From the NCBI RefSeq assembly GCF_000626635.1, contig NZ_CP007451.1, forward strand, positions 1,302,001 to 1,366,000: a DNA stretch of 64,000 nt, written 5' to 3'. The notes under the pieces were generated by a model. That model worked only from the letters and a program-made list of their open reading frames with translations, was not told where the DNA came from and searched no databases. Below are positions 38,153-47,109 of this stretch, piece after piece. The translations under genes and the position numbers were made by a program. This DNA comes from Draconibacterium orientale. GTDB lineage: Bacteria > Bacteroidota > Bacteroidia > Bacteroidales > Prolixibacteraceae. Numbering within the stretch: the stretch's first letter is position 1; every line of letters begins with the position of its first letter.

Positions 38153-38725
38153 TTAGCTATTTCGGTTTAGCACTTTTTCGATTACCTGTGGGTAATGTTC
38201 GTATTCCAACGCATGTACTTTTGCTGCAAGCTGTTCGGGTGTATCGTTGGGCAACACCTCGCATTGTGTCTGAAAGATGATTTTTCCCTCGTCGTAATTC
38301 TGATTTACGTAATGAATTGTGATTCCCGAGTGCGTTTCTTTGTTTTCCACCACCGCTTTATGCACATGCATTCCGTACATTCCTTTACCGCCGTATTTGG
38401 GCAGCAAAGCCGGGTGTATATTAATAATCGTGAAGTTTTCGACCAGCTTATCCGGAATTAACCACAAAAAACCCGCCAGCACAATAACATCCACTTTACG
38501 ATTTCTTAATGTTTCAATAATTTCGTTGGTATTATAGAATTGGTTGCGATTGAATACAAAGGTTTCTACCCCATGTTTTTGTGCCCGCACCAATGCATAA
38601 GCTTCAGATTTGTTTGCCCACAGTGAATCGATCTTAATTTTTTCATTTCCAAGAAAATACTTAAAAATATTCTCGGCATTGGTTCCCGATCCCGAAGCAA
38701 AAACAGCAATCCTCTTTTGTTCCAT
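38153..38725 (-). CDS. purN: Phosphoribosylglycinamide formyltransferase
   Basis: Third step of de novo purine synthesis: transfers formyl from 10-formyl-tetrahydrofolate to GAR. The 190-residue protein carries the phosphate-binding FASGSGTNAENI start, catalytic Asn-His in NIHPALLPKYGGKGMYG and the catalytic Asp in NYDEGKIIFQ. Length and order of motifs are typical. It is divergent from acpP across 183 bases. Confidence 0.96.
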   Translation of the reverse strand: MEQKRIAVFASGSGTNAENIFKYFLGNEKIKIDSLWANKSEAYALVRAQKHGVETFVFNRNQFYNTNEIIETLRNRKVDVIVLAGFLWLIPDKLVENFTIINIHPALLPKYGGKGMYGMHVHKAVVENKETHSGITIHYVNQNYDEGKIIFQTQCEVLPNDTPEQLAAKVHALEYEHYPQVIEKVLNRNS

Positions 38726-38827
38726 TTTAACGTTTCTTTAGACTTTAGAACTTTTAAACAATTCGTTCAATTTTAGGCGATTAATAGTTATATGAGCTGC
38801 AACGTTAACATCTTTTTTAATTTTTTC

Positions 38828-38859
38828 TTGGAGATTTAAAGCGTAAATGTATTACTTTG
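38828..38859 (+). promoter_or_regulatory. Candidate promoter of acpP-fabF-rnc
   Basis: TTACTTTG (38852-38859) is one mismatch from TAnnTTTG, with TTG (38828-38830) 21 bases upstream. It lies 49 bases before the acpP start. Confidence 0.35.
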
Positions 38860-38908
38860 CAGCGAATTATTTTAAAACAAAATTTAGTATTAATTAAAAT
38901 TAAGAATT

Positions 38909-39142
38909 ATGTCTGACGTTGCAGCAAAAGTAAAAGCAATAATCGTTGATAAATTAGGTGTTGACGAAAGTGAAGTAACTACAGAAGCATCTTTCACTAA
39001 CGATCTTGGTGCTGACTCACTTGACACCGTTGAATTAATCATGGAATTCGAGAAAGAATTTGATCTTGCTATTCCAGACGACGAGGCAGAAAAAATTTCT
39101 ACAGTAGGTGAAGCGATCGCTCACATCGAATCTGCACTCTAA
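38909..39142 (+). CDS. acpP: Acyl carrier protein
   Basis: Carries growing fatty acyl chains on a phosphopantetheine arm. The 77-residue acidic helical protein has the attachment Ser in [15 protein letters not shown]. It begins an acpP-fabF-rnc cluster, with fabF 38 bases and rnc a further 6 bases downstream, a very common bacterial order. Confidence 0.98.
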   Translation: MSDVAAKVKAIIVDKLGVDESEVTTEASFTNDLGADSLDTVELIMEFEKEFDLAIPDDEAEKISTVGEAIAHIESAL

Positions 39143-39180
39143 TTTTTTAGCACAAGAAGTTATATTCATAGAATTCATTT

Positions 39181-40422
39181 ATGGAATTAAAACGGGTAGT
39201 AATAACCGGTGTTGGAACCGTTAATCCTTTAGGGAATTCCGTTGAAGAGTACTGGAAGAATCTTAAGAACGGCGTAAGTGGAGCTGGGCCTATAACCCGC
39301 TTCGACGCTTCGTTGCATACCACAAAGTTTGCATGCGAGATTAAAGATTTCGATCCTCTTAAGTACATGGAGAAAAAGGAAATCCGCAAATACGACCTGT
39401 ACACACAGTATGCATTTGCATCTTCAGAGCAAGCTGTTGCTGACAGCGGCATTGATCTGGAAAAAGTTGACGGTGACCGAGTTGGCGTTATTTGGGGTGC
39501 AGGAATTGGAGGCTTACAAACTTTCCACGAGGAAGTAAGAGCTTACAAAGAGGAGCGTCCTCGTTTTTCTCCGTTTTTTATCCCTAAAATGATTGCAAAC
39601 ATTGCGGGTGGTTTGGTATCGATGAAATACGGTTTCAGAGGACCAAACTATACCACTGTGAGTGCATGTGCTTCAGCTTCTCATGCCATGATTGATGCGC
39701 TTAATACCATCCGTATGGGAAAAGCCGACATGATTTTGACAGGAGGATCAGAAGCCGGTGTAAACGCATGTGGTATTGCCGGATTTAACTCAATGCGAGC
39801 TATTTCAACACGCAATGATGATCCAAAAACTGCTTCGCGCCCATTCGATAAAGACCGTGACGGTTTTGTTATGGGAGAAGGTTCTGCAGCGTTCATATTC
39901 GAAGAATACGAACATGCCGTAGCTCGCGGAGCAAAAATTTATGCAGAAATTGCAGGTGGCGGAATGTCGGCCGATGCTTATCACATGACAGCTCCCGATC
40001 CGGAAGGAAAAGGTGCGTACTTAGTGATGAAATGGGCATTGGAAGATGCAGGGTTAAAACCTGAAGACGTTGATTATATTAACGTTCACGGAACTTCAAC
40101 TCCGCTTGGCGACATTGCAGAGCCAAAGGCTATTCTGAAAACATTTGGCGAACATGCTTATAAACTGAGCATCAGTTCAACCAAATCAATGACTGGTCAC
40201 CTCCTTGGTGCTGCAGGAGCCATTGAAGGTTTAGCAAGTGTTCTCGCCATGCGCGATAGCATTGTTCCGCCTACAATCAACCACTTTACACCTGACCCAG
40301 AAATTGACGAAAAGTTGGATTTCACATTCAACAAAGCCAAAGAAAGGGAAATCAATGTAGCTATTAGCAATACATTTGGTTTTGGTGGACATAATGCAAC
40401 AGTAGTTTTCAAAAAACTATAG
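39181..40422 (+). CDS. fabF: 3-oxoacyl-[acyl-carrier-protein] synthase II
   Basis: Condenses malonyl-ACP with acyl-ACP in fatty acid elongation. The 413-residue thiolase-fold protein has the Cys-His-His triad: Cys in VSACASASHAM (about residue 164), His in NVHGTSTPLGD (about 304) and His in SMTGHLLGAAGA (about 340). The FGFGGHNATVVF C-terminus is typical. It shares a transcript with acpP and rnc. Confidence 0.98.
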   Translation: MELKRVVITGVGTVNPLGNSVEEYWKNLKNGVSGAGPITRFDASLHTTKFACEIKDFDPLKYMEKKEIRKYDLYTQYAFASSEQAVADSGIDLEKVDGDRVGVIWGAGIGGLQTFHEEVRAYKEERPRFSPFFIPKMIANIAGGLVSMKYGFRGPNYTTVSACASASHAMIDALNTIRMGKADMILTGGSEAGVNACGIAGFNSMRAISTRNDDPKTASRPFDKDRDGFVMGEGSAAFIFEEYEHAVARGAKIYAEIAGGGMSADAYHMTAPDPEGKGAYLVMKWALEDAGLKPEDVDYINVHGTSTPLGDIAEPKAILKTFGEHAYKLSISSTKSMTGHLLGAAGAIEGLASVLAMRDSIVPPTINHFTPDPEIDEKLDFTFNKAKEREINVAISNTFGFGGHNATVVFKKL

Positions 40423-40428
40423 TACACT

Positions 40429-41160
40429 GTGGTTAGAAAAATAGTACAACGAGTAAAACTCTTTTCGTCTGATCGAAAAGAGTTTTATTTGTTTTTAAAA
40501 GATCTTTTAGGATTTTACCCCCAGAATTTGCGTTTGTACGATCTTGCTTTTATTCACAAGTCGGCATCAATAGTCGATTCGCAGGGCAATTTTGTAAACA
40601 ACGAACGTTTGGAGTACCTCGGCGATGCCATTCTAGGAGCCGTTATTGCCGATTTTTTGTACAACCGTTTCCCGCAGGAAGATGAAGGTTTTTTAACCAA
40701 AACCCGCTCGAAATTGGTAAACCGTGCCATCCTTACGCAGTTAACGCACGAAATGGGATTACACGTTTTTATCGATTCGAACACCACAAAAAACATCGAC
40801 AAAAGCCACATTTACGGCGATGCACTTGAAGCGCTGATCGGTGCCATTTATCTGGATAAAGACTACAAAGCGGCAAAGTTTTTCGTTACCAAAAAGATCC
40901 TTCCTCAATTTGTCGATCTGAACGAAATTGAACAGGAAGACTCGAATTTTAAAAGCCAGTTGATTGAGTGGAGCCAGAAAAACAAACGCGAAATAGAATT
41001 TGAGACCACTGAAGAAACCGACGAAAAAATTAAGCAGCCACGGTTTAAAGCTGTTGTAAAAATCGACAATAAAAAAGCCGGCGAAGGTGTTGGAACGTCT
41101 AAAAAAGAAGCCCACCAGAAAGCCGCACACGAAACCTTAAAAAAGCTCGACCAGCTTTAA
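40429..41160 (+). CDS. rnc: Ribonuclease III
   Basis: Double-strand-specific RNase for rRNA and mRNA maturation. 243 residues from a GTG start 6 bases after the fabF stop. The catalytic signature NERLEYLGDAILGAVIADFLY (about residue 50) holds the metal-binding acidic residues, with the second acidic pair in HIYGDALEALIGAIYLD. The C-terminal dsRNA-binding domain spans about 170-240 (ending KKEAHQKAAHETLKKL). An N-terminal extension of about 20 residues precedes the usual start. Confidence 0.97.
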   Translation: MVRKIVQRVKLFSSDRKEFYLFLKDLLGFYPQNLRLYDLAFIHKSASIVDSQGNFVNNERLEYLGDAILGAVIADFLYNRFPQEDEGFLTKTRSKLVNRAILTQLTHEMGLHVFIDSNTTKNIDKSHIYGDALEALIGAIYLDKDYKAAKFFVTKKILPQFVDLNEIEQEDSNFKSQLIEWSQKNKREIEFETTEETDEKIKQPRFKAVVKIDNKKAGEGVGTSKKEAHQKAAHETLKKLDQL

Positions 41161-41223
41161 TATTTCCGATGCTCGCACTGCTTATTGCTTACGTTTATTA
41201 AATTTGGCCCGCGATAACCATAC

Positions 41224-41910
41224 ATGGAAAGTATTTTAATCATAGGACTTGGATTTTTTGCCCAGGGTTTATTCTTTATCCGCACCATTGCGCAATGGTT
41301 TAAATCGGAGAAAGAAGGAGAAGTAATATCGCCGGTAATTTACTGGCAGATTAGCCTGGTGGCATCGATAATGATGCTGACCTACGGAATTCTGCGCCAC
41401 GATTTTGCCATTGTTATGGGGCAGTCGCTGGTGTACGGCATTTACATCCGCAACCTGCAGCTTAAAAATGTGTGGACCAAAATGCACTGGGCCATTAAAG
41501 TTCTTGCATTGGCTATTCCTGTTGCTTACTGGGTTTGGCTGCTCACTTCGGGCAGTTTTGCCAACATTCTGCACAACGAAGACGTATCGCTTTTCTGGAT
41601 GATTTGGGGAACCACCGCACAAGTGGTGTTTATCTCGCGTTTCTTCTACCAGTGGATTCATTCCGAAAACAAAAAGGAATCCTACTTCCCGCTGGGATTT
41701 TGGATTATCAGCACCTGCGGCTCGCTTATGATTTTTACTTATTCGATCATTCGTCTCGATCCGGTTCTTTTTGCGGCTCACAGTTTAGGGCTGTTTACCT
41801 ACATGCGAAATATTGCCCTGCACTATGGCAAAAGCAGCCTGTTCGACAGGCTCAGCAAAATTCCGATGTTGAATAAAGTTATCGGTAAAGTTTCGGATAA
41901 GATTAAGTAG
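41224..41910 (+). CDS. Membrane protein with two LAB_N (lipid A synthase N-terminal-like) repeats
   Basis: 228-residue polytopic protein. Two internally similar halves are visible. The first (about 10-78) reads FFAQGLFFIRTIAQW...SEKEGEVISPVIYWQISL...TYGILRHD...QSLVYGIYIRN. The second (about 128-198) reads AQVVFISRFFYQW...SENKKESYFPLGFWIIS...TYSIIRLD...HSLGLFTYMRN. The family is the N-terminal membrane domain of lipid A disaccharide synthase, here as a stand-alone tandem protein resembling PQ-loop transporters. It begins 64 bases after rnc and may be on the same transcript. A role in lipid or undecaprenyl-sugar handling is inferred from the family name only. Confidence 0.82.
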   Translation: MESILIIGLGFFAQGLFFIRTIAQWFKSEKEGEVISPVIYWQISLVASIMMLTYGILRHDFAIVMGQSLVYGIYIRNLQLKNVWTKMHWAIKVLALAIPVAYWVWLLTSGSFANILHNEDVSLFWMIWGTTAQVVFISRFFYQWIHSENKKESYFPLGFWIISTCGSLMIFTYSIIRLDPVLFAAHSLGLFTYMRNIALHYGKSSLFDRLSKIPMLNKVIGKVSDKIK

Positions 41911-42012
41911 CCTCGTATTTCCCGGTTGTTTTAAGGGCATTTTAAATGGCAGATTTAGGATTATCTACCGCCAGGGTAGCCCGTGTAATTTCGCCGCATT
42001 ATCAAAAAAAAG

Positions 42013-42034
42013 CAGGCCTCCCGAAAGAAGCCTG
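42013..42034 (-). terminator. Rho-independent terminator with UUCG loop
   Basis: On the minus strand CAGGCTTCT, loop TTCG, GGAGGCCTG: nine pairs including two G-U, then CTTTTTTT. It lies 18 bases past the stop of the small ExbB-like gene. Confidence 0.88.
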
Positions 42035-42051
42035 TTCAAACATTACTTTGT

Positions 42052-42432
42052 TTAATTGTTTCCCGTCATTTTCAGTTTAATAAATTCTTTTAACACATAG
42101 TAAATCGGCAAAGAAACAAGCAAAACGATTAGTCCCCAAATGGTGCTGTAAAAACTAACAATTGCACCGCCCATAACAATTTCGGGCGAAATATCGCTAG
42201 CGGCACGTATGGCCTCCAAAGCCTGCACAATGCCAATAATTTGCGATAAAACTCCGAATGCAGCCGCAAACAATCCGCCCATACGGATTAACCTGATTAG
42301 TTTCAGGTTGTATTGCTTTAGAACTACCATTTGGTAAATTTTAATTCCGGCTATAACCAACACCAATAAGCCCATTAAAGAAATAACTCCCATATTTGGG
42401 CCACCTGCTTTATGAAATTCTAAAAAGTTCAT
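42052..42432 (-). CDS. Miniature MotA/TolQ/ExbB-like membrane protein
   Basis: 126 residues, about half a normal ExbB. Three hydrophobic segments (about 14-34, 50-70, 88-112) match the C-terminal core of the proton-channel family: FGVLSQIIGIVQALEAIRAASDISPEIVMGGAIVSFYSTIWGLIV is laid out like the GFMGTVIGMI...DISPSLVAGG motif of the ExbB at 16106-16903. The usual large cytoplasmic loop is absent. There is no ExbD gene beside it. It is divergent from a LytS/LytTR pair across about 220 bases. It may be a regulator or non-transport relative, or a stator with a remote partner. Confidence 0.8.
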   Translation of the reverse strand: MNFLEFHKAGGPNMGVISLMGLLVLVIAGIKIYQMVVLKQYNLKLIRLIRMGGLFAAAFGVLSQIIGIVQALEAIRAASDISPEIVMGGAIVSFYSTIWGLIVLLVSLPIYYVLKEFIKLKMTGNN

Positions 42433-42650
42433 GATAGTTAATTTTAAAGTTTACACCGGCAAGCTACTCCACATTGTTTAGTTTACAGGAATTTAATCGT
42501 TTAACAACCACAAATCAAGGCTCAGTAACCATTTCCGTGAAGGATAACTTATCGGGTGGCTTTTAGGTTATTCATCTTCATTTCGGTGATTTTGGACGAT
42601 AAAAATAGGTTAATCCAAAAATCCTCGATAATTTACGTATTAATTGTGTT

Positions 42651-43736
42651 ATGACCGATAAGATCCAACATATAATAACCCGGGTAAAAACCTCGAAGTA
42701 CATCCGACCTGCCTACCACATAGCCTTTTGGATACTGGTTGCCTGTTTCTACTTTTTCATGTTTAGCTGGAACAGTGCTTTTCGCGAGGCAACTATTATT
42801 TTCTCGGCCGGATTGCTGCCGGTGGCTATTTTGCTTACCTATTTCTTTAACCACTTTTTAGTGCCGCGCTACCTCTGGAAAAAGCGCTATGGCCTTTTTC
42901 TTTTGTACAGTTTTTTCACCCTGCTTGCCGGCGTTTGGCTGTCGTTACTCATCGTTTTTTACGCGCTCATTTATATTCTGAAAAGCAAAGCAATGATCGA
43001 TCCGTCAGTGCTTCATCCCGAGCTACAAGTGATTTCGCTGAACTTCATTGTGTTTTTTGCCATCGCCGTAAAACAGATAAAACGTGCCTTTTTTATTCAG
43101 CAGGAAAAAAACGAGCTGGAACGTAAAAAATTGAATACCGAGCTAAAGCTGAAAGAGGCTAAACTGAAGTTATTAAAAGCACAGATTCATCCCCATTTTC
43201 TTTTCAACACACTGAACAACCTTTACGGGCTTACCATGGAAAAATCGGATGAAGCGCCGGGGCTGGTGCTGCGTCTTTCCGAAATTCTGGATTACATTCT
43301 GTACCGTTGCAACGAAAAAAAGGTTTTGCTCTACGATGAGATCCTGAACCTGCAAAACTACATCGAGATTGAAAAGCTGCGTTACTCTGAAAAACTAAGT
43401 ATTACCGTTGATTTCCCCGAAGAAACCAACAACCTGCAAATTGCGCCTTTGCTTCTGCTGCCGTTTGTTGAGAATGCGTTTAAACACGGCGTTAGCCACA
43501 ATCCGGGCACGGCAAAGATTATATGCAGTTTAAAAACACGACACACTTCAATGGTATTCAAAATCGAAAATTCCATGAATCCGGCGAAACCATATATTAA
43601 AAATCTGTCGAAAGGAATTGGCCTTAGTAATGTAAAAAAACGGATGGAGTTACTTTACCCTAAAAAATACGAGTTGAAAATTGACGAAAATGAAGCGACT
43701 TTTTCAGTAACTTTAGCCTTAGAATTAGCTGAATAA
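42651..43736 (+). CDS. LytS-type membrane sensor histidine kinase
   Basis: 361 residues. Four transmembrane helices (about 21-40, 47-68, 80-110, 122-140), a coiled-coil linker (about 150-180, QQEKNELERKKLNTELKLKEAK) and the His_kinase domain, with the phospho-His in AQIHPHFLFNTLNNL (about residue 183) and an ATPase domain (LLLLPFVENAFKHGV, GIGLSNVKKRMELLY). This is the LytS/YehU branch. Its stop overlaps the start of the response regulator gene in the sequence TAATG, so translation is coupled. Confidence 0.94.
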   Translation: MTDKIQHIITRVKTSKYIRPAYHIAFWILVACFYFFMFSWNSAFREATIIFSAGLLPVAILLTYFFNHFLVPRYLWKKRYGLFLLYSFFTLLAGVWLSLLIVFYALIYILKSKAMIDPSVLHPELQVISLNFIVFFAIAVKQIKRAFFIQQEKNELERKKLNTELKLKEAKLKLLKAQIHPHFLFNTLNNLYGLTMEKSDEAPGLVLRLSEILDYILYRCNEKKVLLYDEILNLQNYIEIEKLRYSEKLSITVDFPEETNNLQIAPLLLLPFVENAFKHGVSHNPGTAKIICSLKTRHTSMVFKIENSMNPAKPYIKNLSKGIGLSNVKKRMELLYPKKYELKIDENEATFSVTLALELAE

Positions 43737-44431
43737 TGTACCGCTGTATCATCATCGACGACGAACCTATTGCCATTCGGGTAATCCGTAACCACCTGTC
43801 GGCTTTTACCGATTTCGAAGTGGTTGCCGAGTGCAACAATGCACTGGAAGCAATGCCCGTTCTGCAAAAAGAAAACATCGATTTGCTGTTTTGCGATATA
43901 CAGATGCCTCAAATTACCGGCGTCGATTTTATTCGTTCGCTACTGCATCCGCCCAAAGTAATTTTCACCACGGCCTATCGCGATTATGCCATCGATGCAT
44001 TTGAACTAAATGTGGTTGATTACCTGCTGAAACCCATTTCGTTCGAGCGTTTTACCAAGGCCATTAACCATTTTCTTGAATTACAGACAGCTTCTCCCAT
44101 TTCAACTCCTGAAGCACAGGAAACCCGCGATTTTATTTTTCTGAAAGCCGACAAAAAACATCACAAAATAAACCTTACCGACATTCTGTATTTCGAAAGC
44201 CTCGGCGATTATGTAATTGCTCACACCAACGAACAAAAAATTGTTACCAAAGAACGTATCAGCCATCTCGCTGACTTACTTCCGGCCAAACGTTTTCTGC
44301 AAATTCATCGCGGCTATATTGTTTCTATCGATAAAATTGAATCGATTGGTGCAGGTTTTGTTGAAATTAAGGGCAAAAAATTACCTATTGGCCGAAACTA
44401 TAAACCCGATCTACAGAAACTGTTGTCGTAA
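43736..44431 (+). CDS. LytTR-type response regulator
   Basis: 231 residues. The receiver domain (1-120) holds the acidic pair in CIIIDDEPIA, the acceptor Asp in LLFCDIQMP (about residue 55) and the Lys in DYLLKPISFERF. The C-terminal LytTR DNA-binding domain (about 135-231) includes DILYFESLGDYVIAHT and FLQIHRGYIVSIDKIESI. It is coupled to the LytS-type kinase by a 1-base overlap. LytTR proteins bind paired direct repeats; an obvious pair was not recognised in the 218-base gap upstream of the kinase gene. Confidence 0.94.
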   Translation: MYRCIIIDDEPIAIRVIRNHLSAFTDFEVVAECNNALEAMPVLQKENIDLLFCDIQMPQITGVDFIRSLLHPPKVIFTTAYRDYAIDAFELNVVDYLLKPISFERFTKAINHFLELQTASPISTPEAQETRDFIFLKADKKHHKINLTDILYFESLGDYVIAHTNEQKIVTKERISHLADLLPAKRFLQIHRGYIVSIDKIESIGAGFVEIKGKKLPIGRNYKPDLQKLLS

Positions 44432-44486
44432 TAAACGTTTCGTTTTTAATCTGTTTTACCTACTTTTAAACCCAATAGAAAACCGG

Positions 44487-45371
44487 ATGCAAAACAACAA
44501 GTATATATTTCGAGAAGGTTGGATATCCATTATTGTCAACACGCTTCTTTTCGGCTTGAAATACTGGGCGGGAATTGTAACAGGCTCGGTAGCTTTAATT
44601 GCTGATGCCTGGCATACACTCACCGACTCGGTGTCGTCGGTAGTTGTATTGATCGGTGGAAAGATTTCGAGCAAACCGGCCGACGATGATCACCCCTTCG
44701 GGCATGGCCGTGCTGAACATATTGCCGCCATAATTATAGGTGTTTTGCTGGCGATAGTTGCTTTCGATTTCGTATTAAAATCAGTTGATAAATTTGGCAC
44801 CCACGAAACTACGGTTTTTGGCACCGTTGCCTGGGTGGTTACCATTATTTCCGTTGTGGCAAAGGAATTACTGGCCCAATATGCTTTTTGGGGCTTTCGG
44901 AAAACCAAATCAACCATATTAAAAGCTGATGGCTGGCACCACCGAACCGATGCGCTTTCATCGGTAATAATTTTAGTTGGTATGCTCGTGGGTAAATATT
45001 TCTGGTGGACAGATGCGGTTTTGGCACTAATAGTCGCCATAATGATCGGGTATGCCAGTTTCGAAATCCTATCGAAAGAAATCAAGTCGCTGCTTGGAGA
45101 AAGTCCTTCTGATGACTTGTTGGAACAGATCCACAAAACAGTTCAACTTAATTGCAAAATACAAGTTAACCTTCATCACATTCATTTACACCACTACGGA
45201 CAGCATACAGAAATGAGCTGCCACATAAAACTCCCTCCTGAAATGACGCTTTACGAAACACACGAAATCTGCACAAAAATTGAAAAAACCATTAAAAAGG
45301 AATTTGGTTTTATCACCACCATACATCCTGAGCCATTGAGCGATAAACGCACAACATTTGAACGTTTTTAA
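44487..45371 (+). CDS. Cation diffusion facilitator (CDF) metal exporter
   Basis: Inner-membrane metal/proton antiporter, usually for Zn, Co, Fe or Mn. 294 residues from the ATG at 44487 (MQNNKYIFREGWISI); a longer open frame runs back over the response regulator gene and is rejected. Six transmembrane helices are present. The metal-binding DAWHTLTDSVSS motif (about residue 45) and the ADGWHHRTDALSS motif (about 155) give the paired Asp/His site, followed by a cytoplasmic domain rich in His (LHHIHLHHYGQH). It lies 55 bases downstream of the LytTR gene and may be in the same transcript. Confidence 0.93.
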   Translation: MQNNKYIFREGWISIIVNTLLFGLKYWAGIVTGSVALIADAWHTLTDSVSSVVVLIGGKISSKPADDDHPFGHGRAEHIAAIIIGVLLAIVAFDFVLKSVDKFGTHETTVFGTVAWVVTIISVVAKELLAQYAFWGFRKTKSTILKADGWHHRTDALSSVIILVGMLVGKYFWWTDAVLALIVAIMIGYASFEILSKEIKSLLGESPSDDLLEQIHKTVQLNCKIQVNLHHIHLHHYGQHTEMSCHIKLPPEMTLYETHEICTKIEKTIKKEFGFITTIHPEPLSDKRTTFERF

Positions 45372-45505
45372 GGCGGAGCTCACTAAAAATTATTTTTTAC
45401 AGATCCCAACTCTTTTTTAACATGTAAAAACGCAGCGAGTCAGCTTAAATATTGATTTTTTTCCATATTTTTATCATCTATTTAAATTTTTTAAAAACTA
45501 GCTAG

Positions 45506-47047
45506 ATGAGAAAGATATCAGTTTTGTCCATTTTTGTAATCCTCCTGACCATGTTTCAGTCGTGCTCTGAGAAAGTTGAAACCGACCTTACTAAAACGGC
45601 TTTTATACCAAAACCAACCAGTGTAACAGCAACAGGCGACGGCTTCAACCTTAATAAAGCCAGTGTAATTTATGTGCAGGAAGGTAGCGAAGGAGTGCTC
45701 CGTTCGGCCGAGATACTGGCTGAAAAGATCAACCAGCTTACCGGTGGATCGGTTACCGTAAAACCAACAAGTACTCCTCCATCAAGAGAAATTTACATTT
45801 CTGATGTCGACACCAAACACTTAAGTGAGCAAGGTTACGAGCTGAAAATTGAAAAACACCTGATATCAATTCAGGGTGCCGATGCAGCCGGATGTTTCTT
45901 TGGTGTGCAAACCTTGTTGCAAACACTACCGGTTAATGCCGATAATACACAAACCTTGTATGTACCAACAGGAACTGTGACTGACTCGCCGGAATATAGT
46001 TACCGTGGAGCCATGCTCGATGTTTCGCGCCACTTTTTCAATGTTGAAGAAGTAAAACAATTCATCGATTTCCTGGCGATGTACAAAATGAATGTGCTTC
46101 ACCTGCATTTATCCGATGACCAGGGCTGGCGAATTGAAATTAAATCGTGGCCAAAACTTACCGAAATTGGTGGCCAAACCGAAGTAGGCGGTGGCGAAGG
46201 TGGTTTTTACACACAGGAACAATACAAAGAGTTGGTTCAATATGCTGCTGATCGCCAGATTATGATCGTTCCTGAAATTGATATGCCGGGACATACCAAT
46301 GCAGCACTTGCATCGTACGCCGAATTAAATTGCGACGGCAAAGCCCGCGAACTTTACACCGGAACCGAGGTTGGATTCAGCACACTTTGTACCGATAAAG
46401 AAATTACTTACCAGTTTATTGACGATGTAATCCGCGAGTTGGCTGAAATAACTCCCGGTGAATACATCCATATTGGTGGCGACGAATCGCATGTTACCGC
46501 CCACGACGACTATGTGTATTTTGTGAACAGGGTTCAGGAAATCGTAAAAAAACACGGCAAAAAAATTATCGGCTGGGACGAAATTGCCAACGCCAAATTG
46601 ATTGATGATGTTACCGTACAATTCTGGGCCGATGTTGAAAACACCACAATGGGCGTTGAAAAAGGTGCACAGGTGTTGATGTCGCCGGCAGCGCGCGCTT
46701 ACCTCGATATGCAGTACGATTCAACAACTCATCTGGGCCTGCACTGGGCCGGTTACATTGAAGTGGATCATGGTTACGACTGGAATCCGGCAACACTGGT
46801 TGAAGGCATTACCAAAGAGAATATTCTGGGAATTGAAGCGCCACTTTGGGCTGAAACAGTTACCAATATTGATGAAGTGGAATACATGGTTTTCCCTCGC
46901 TTGCCGGGATATGCCGAAATTGGCTGGACAGCACCTGCAGAAAGAAGCTGGGACGAGTACAAAACGCGTTTGGCAAAACACGGCAAACGTTTTGAAGCCT
47001 TGGGCATCGATTATTACAAATCGGCGCTGGTTCCGTGGGAAGAATAG
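45506..47047 (+). CDS. Beta-N-acetylhexosaminidase (GH20) lipoprotein
   Basis: Releases terminal N-acetylglucosamine or N-acetylgalactosamine from glycans. The 513-residue protein has a lipoprotein signal (lipobox FQSC, Cys at about residue 20), a GH20b domain (about 35-165) and the catalytic barrel. The family Asp-Glu pair is in HIGGDESH (about residue 323), where Glu is the acid and Asp stabilises the oxazoline; WRIEIKSWPKL and DMPGH are further GH20 marks. As a lipoprotein it probably faces the periplasm or cell surface. It starts the GH20-GH29-hexokinase locus and has its own terminator. Confidence 0.95.
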   Translation: MRKISVLSIFVILLTMFQSCSEKVETDLTKTAFIPKPTSVTATGDGFNLNKASVIYVQEGSEGVLRSAEILAEKINQLTGGSVTVKPTSTPPSREIYISDVDTKHLSEQGYELKIEKHLISIQGADAAGCFFGVQTLLQTLPVNADNTQTLYVPTGTVTDSPEYSYRGAMLDVSRHFFNVEEVKQFIDFLAMYKMNVLHLHLSDDQGWRIEIKSWPKLTEIGGQTEVGGGEGGFYTQEQYKELVQYAADRQIMIVPEIDMPGHTNAALASYAELNCDGKARELYTGTEVGFSTLCTDKEITYQFIDDVIRELAEITPGEYIHIGGDESHVTAHDDYVYFVNRVQEIVKKHGKKIIGWDEIANAKLIDDVTVQFWADVENTTMGVEKGAQVLMSPAARAYLDMQYDSTTHLGLHWAGYIEVDHGYDWNPATLVEGITKENILGIEAPLWAETVTNIDEVEYMVFPRLPGYAEIGWTAPAERSWDEYKTRLAKHGKRFEALGIDYYKSALVPWEE

Positions 47048-47075
47048 AACAAACTGATAGGATTAACATAGGAAG

Positions 47076-47106
47076 CGGGTTGCAAAAATGCAGCCCGTTT
47101 TTTTTT
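47076..47106 (+). terminator. Rho-independent terminator of the GH20 gene
   Basis: CGGGTTGCA (47076-47084), loop AAAA, TGCAGCCCG (47089-47097), then nine T. It is 28 bases past the GH20 stop and just before the end of the convergent gene, which starts its own tail at 47110. Confidence 0.9.
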
Positions 47107-47109
47107 ACA

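Noticed and set aside
44217-44486. 90-residue N-terminal extension of the CDF transporter
   Set aside because: It overlaps the LytTR gene in another frame, while the conserved CDF start is at the ATG at 44487.
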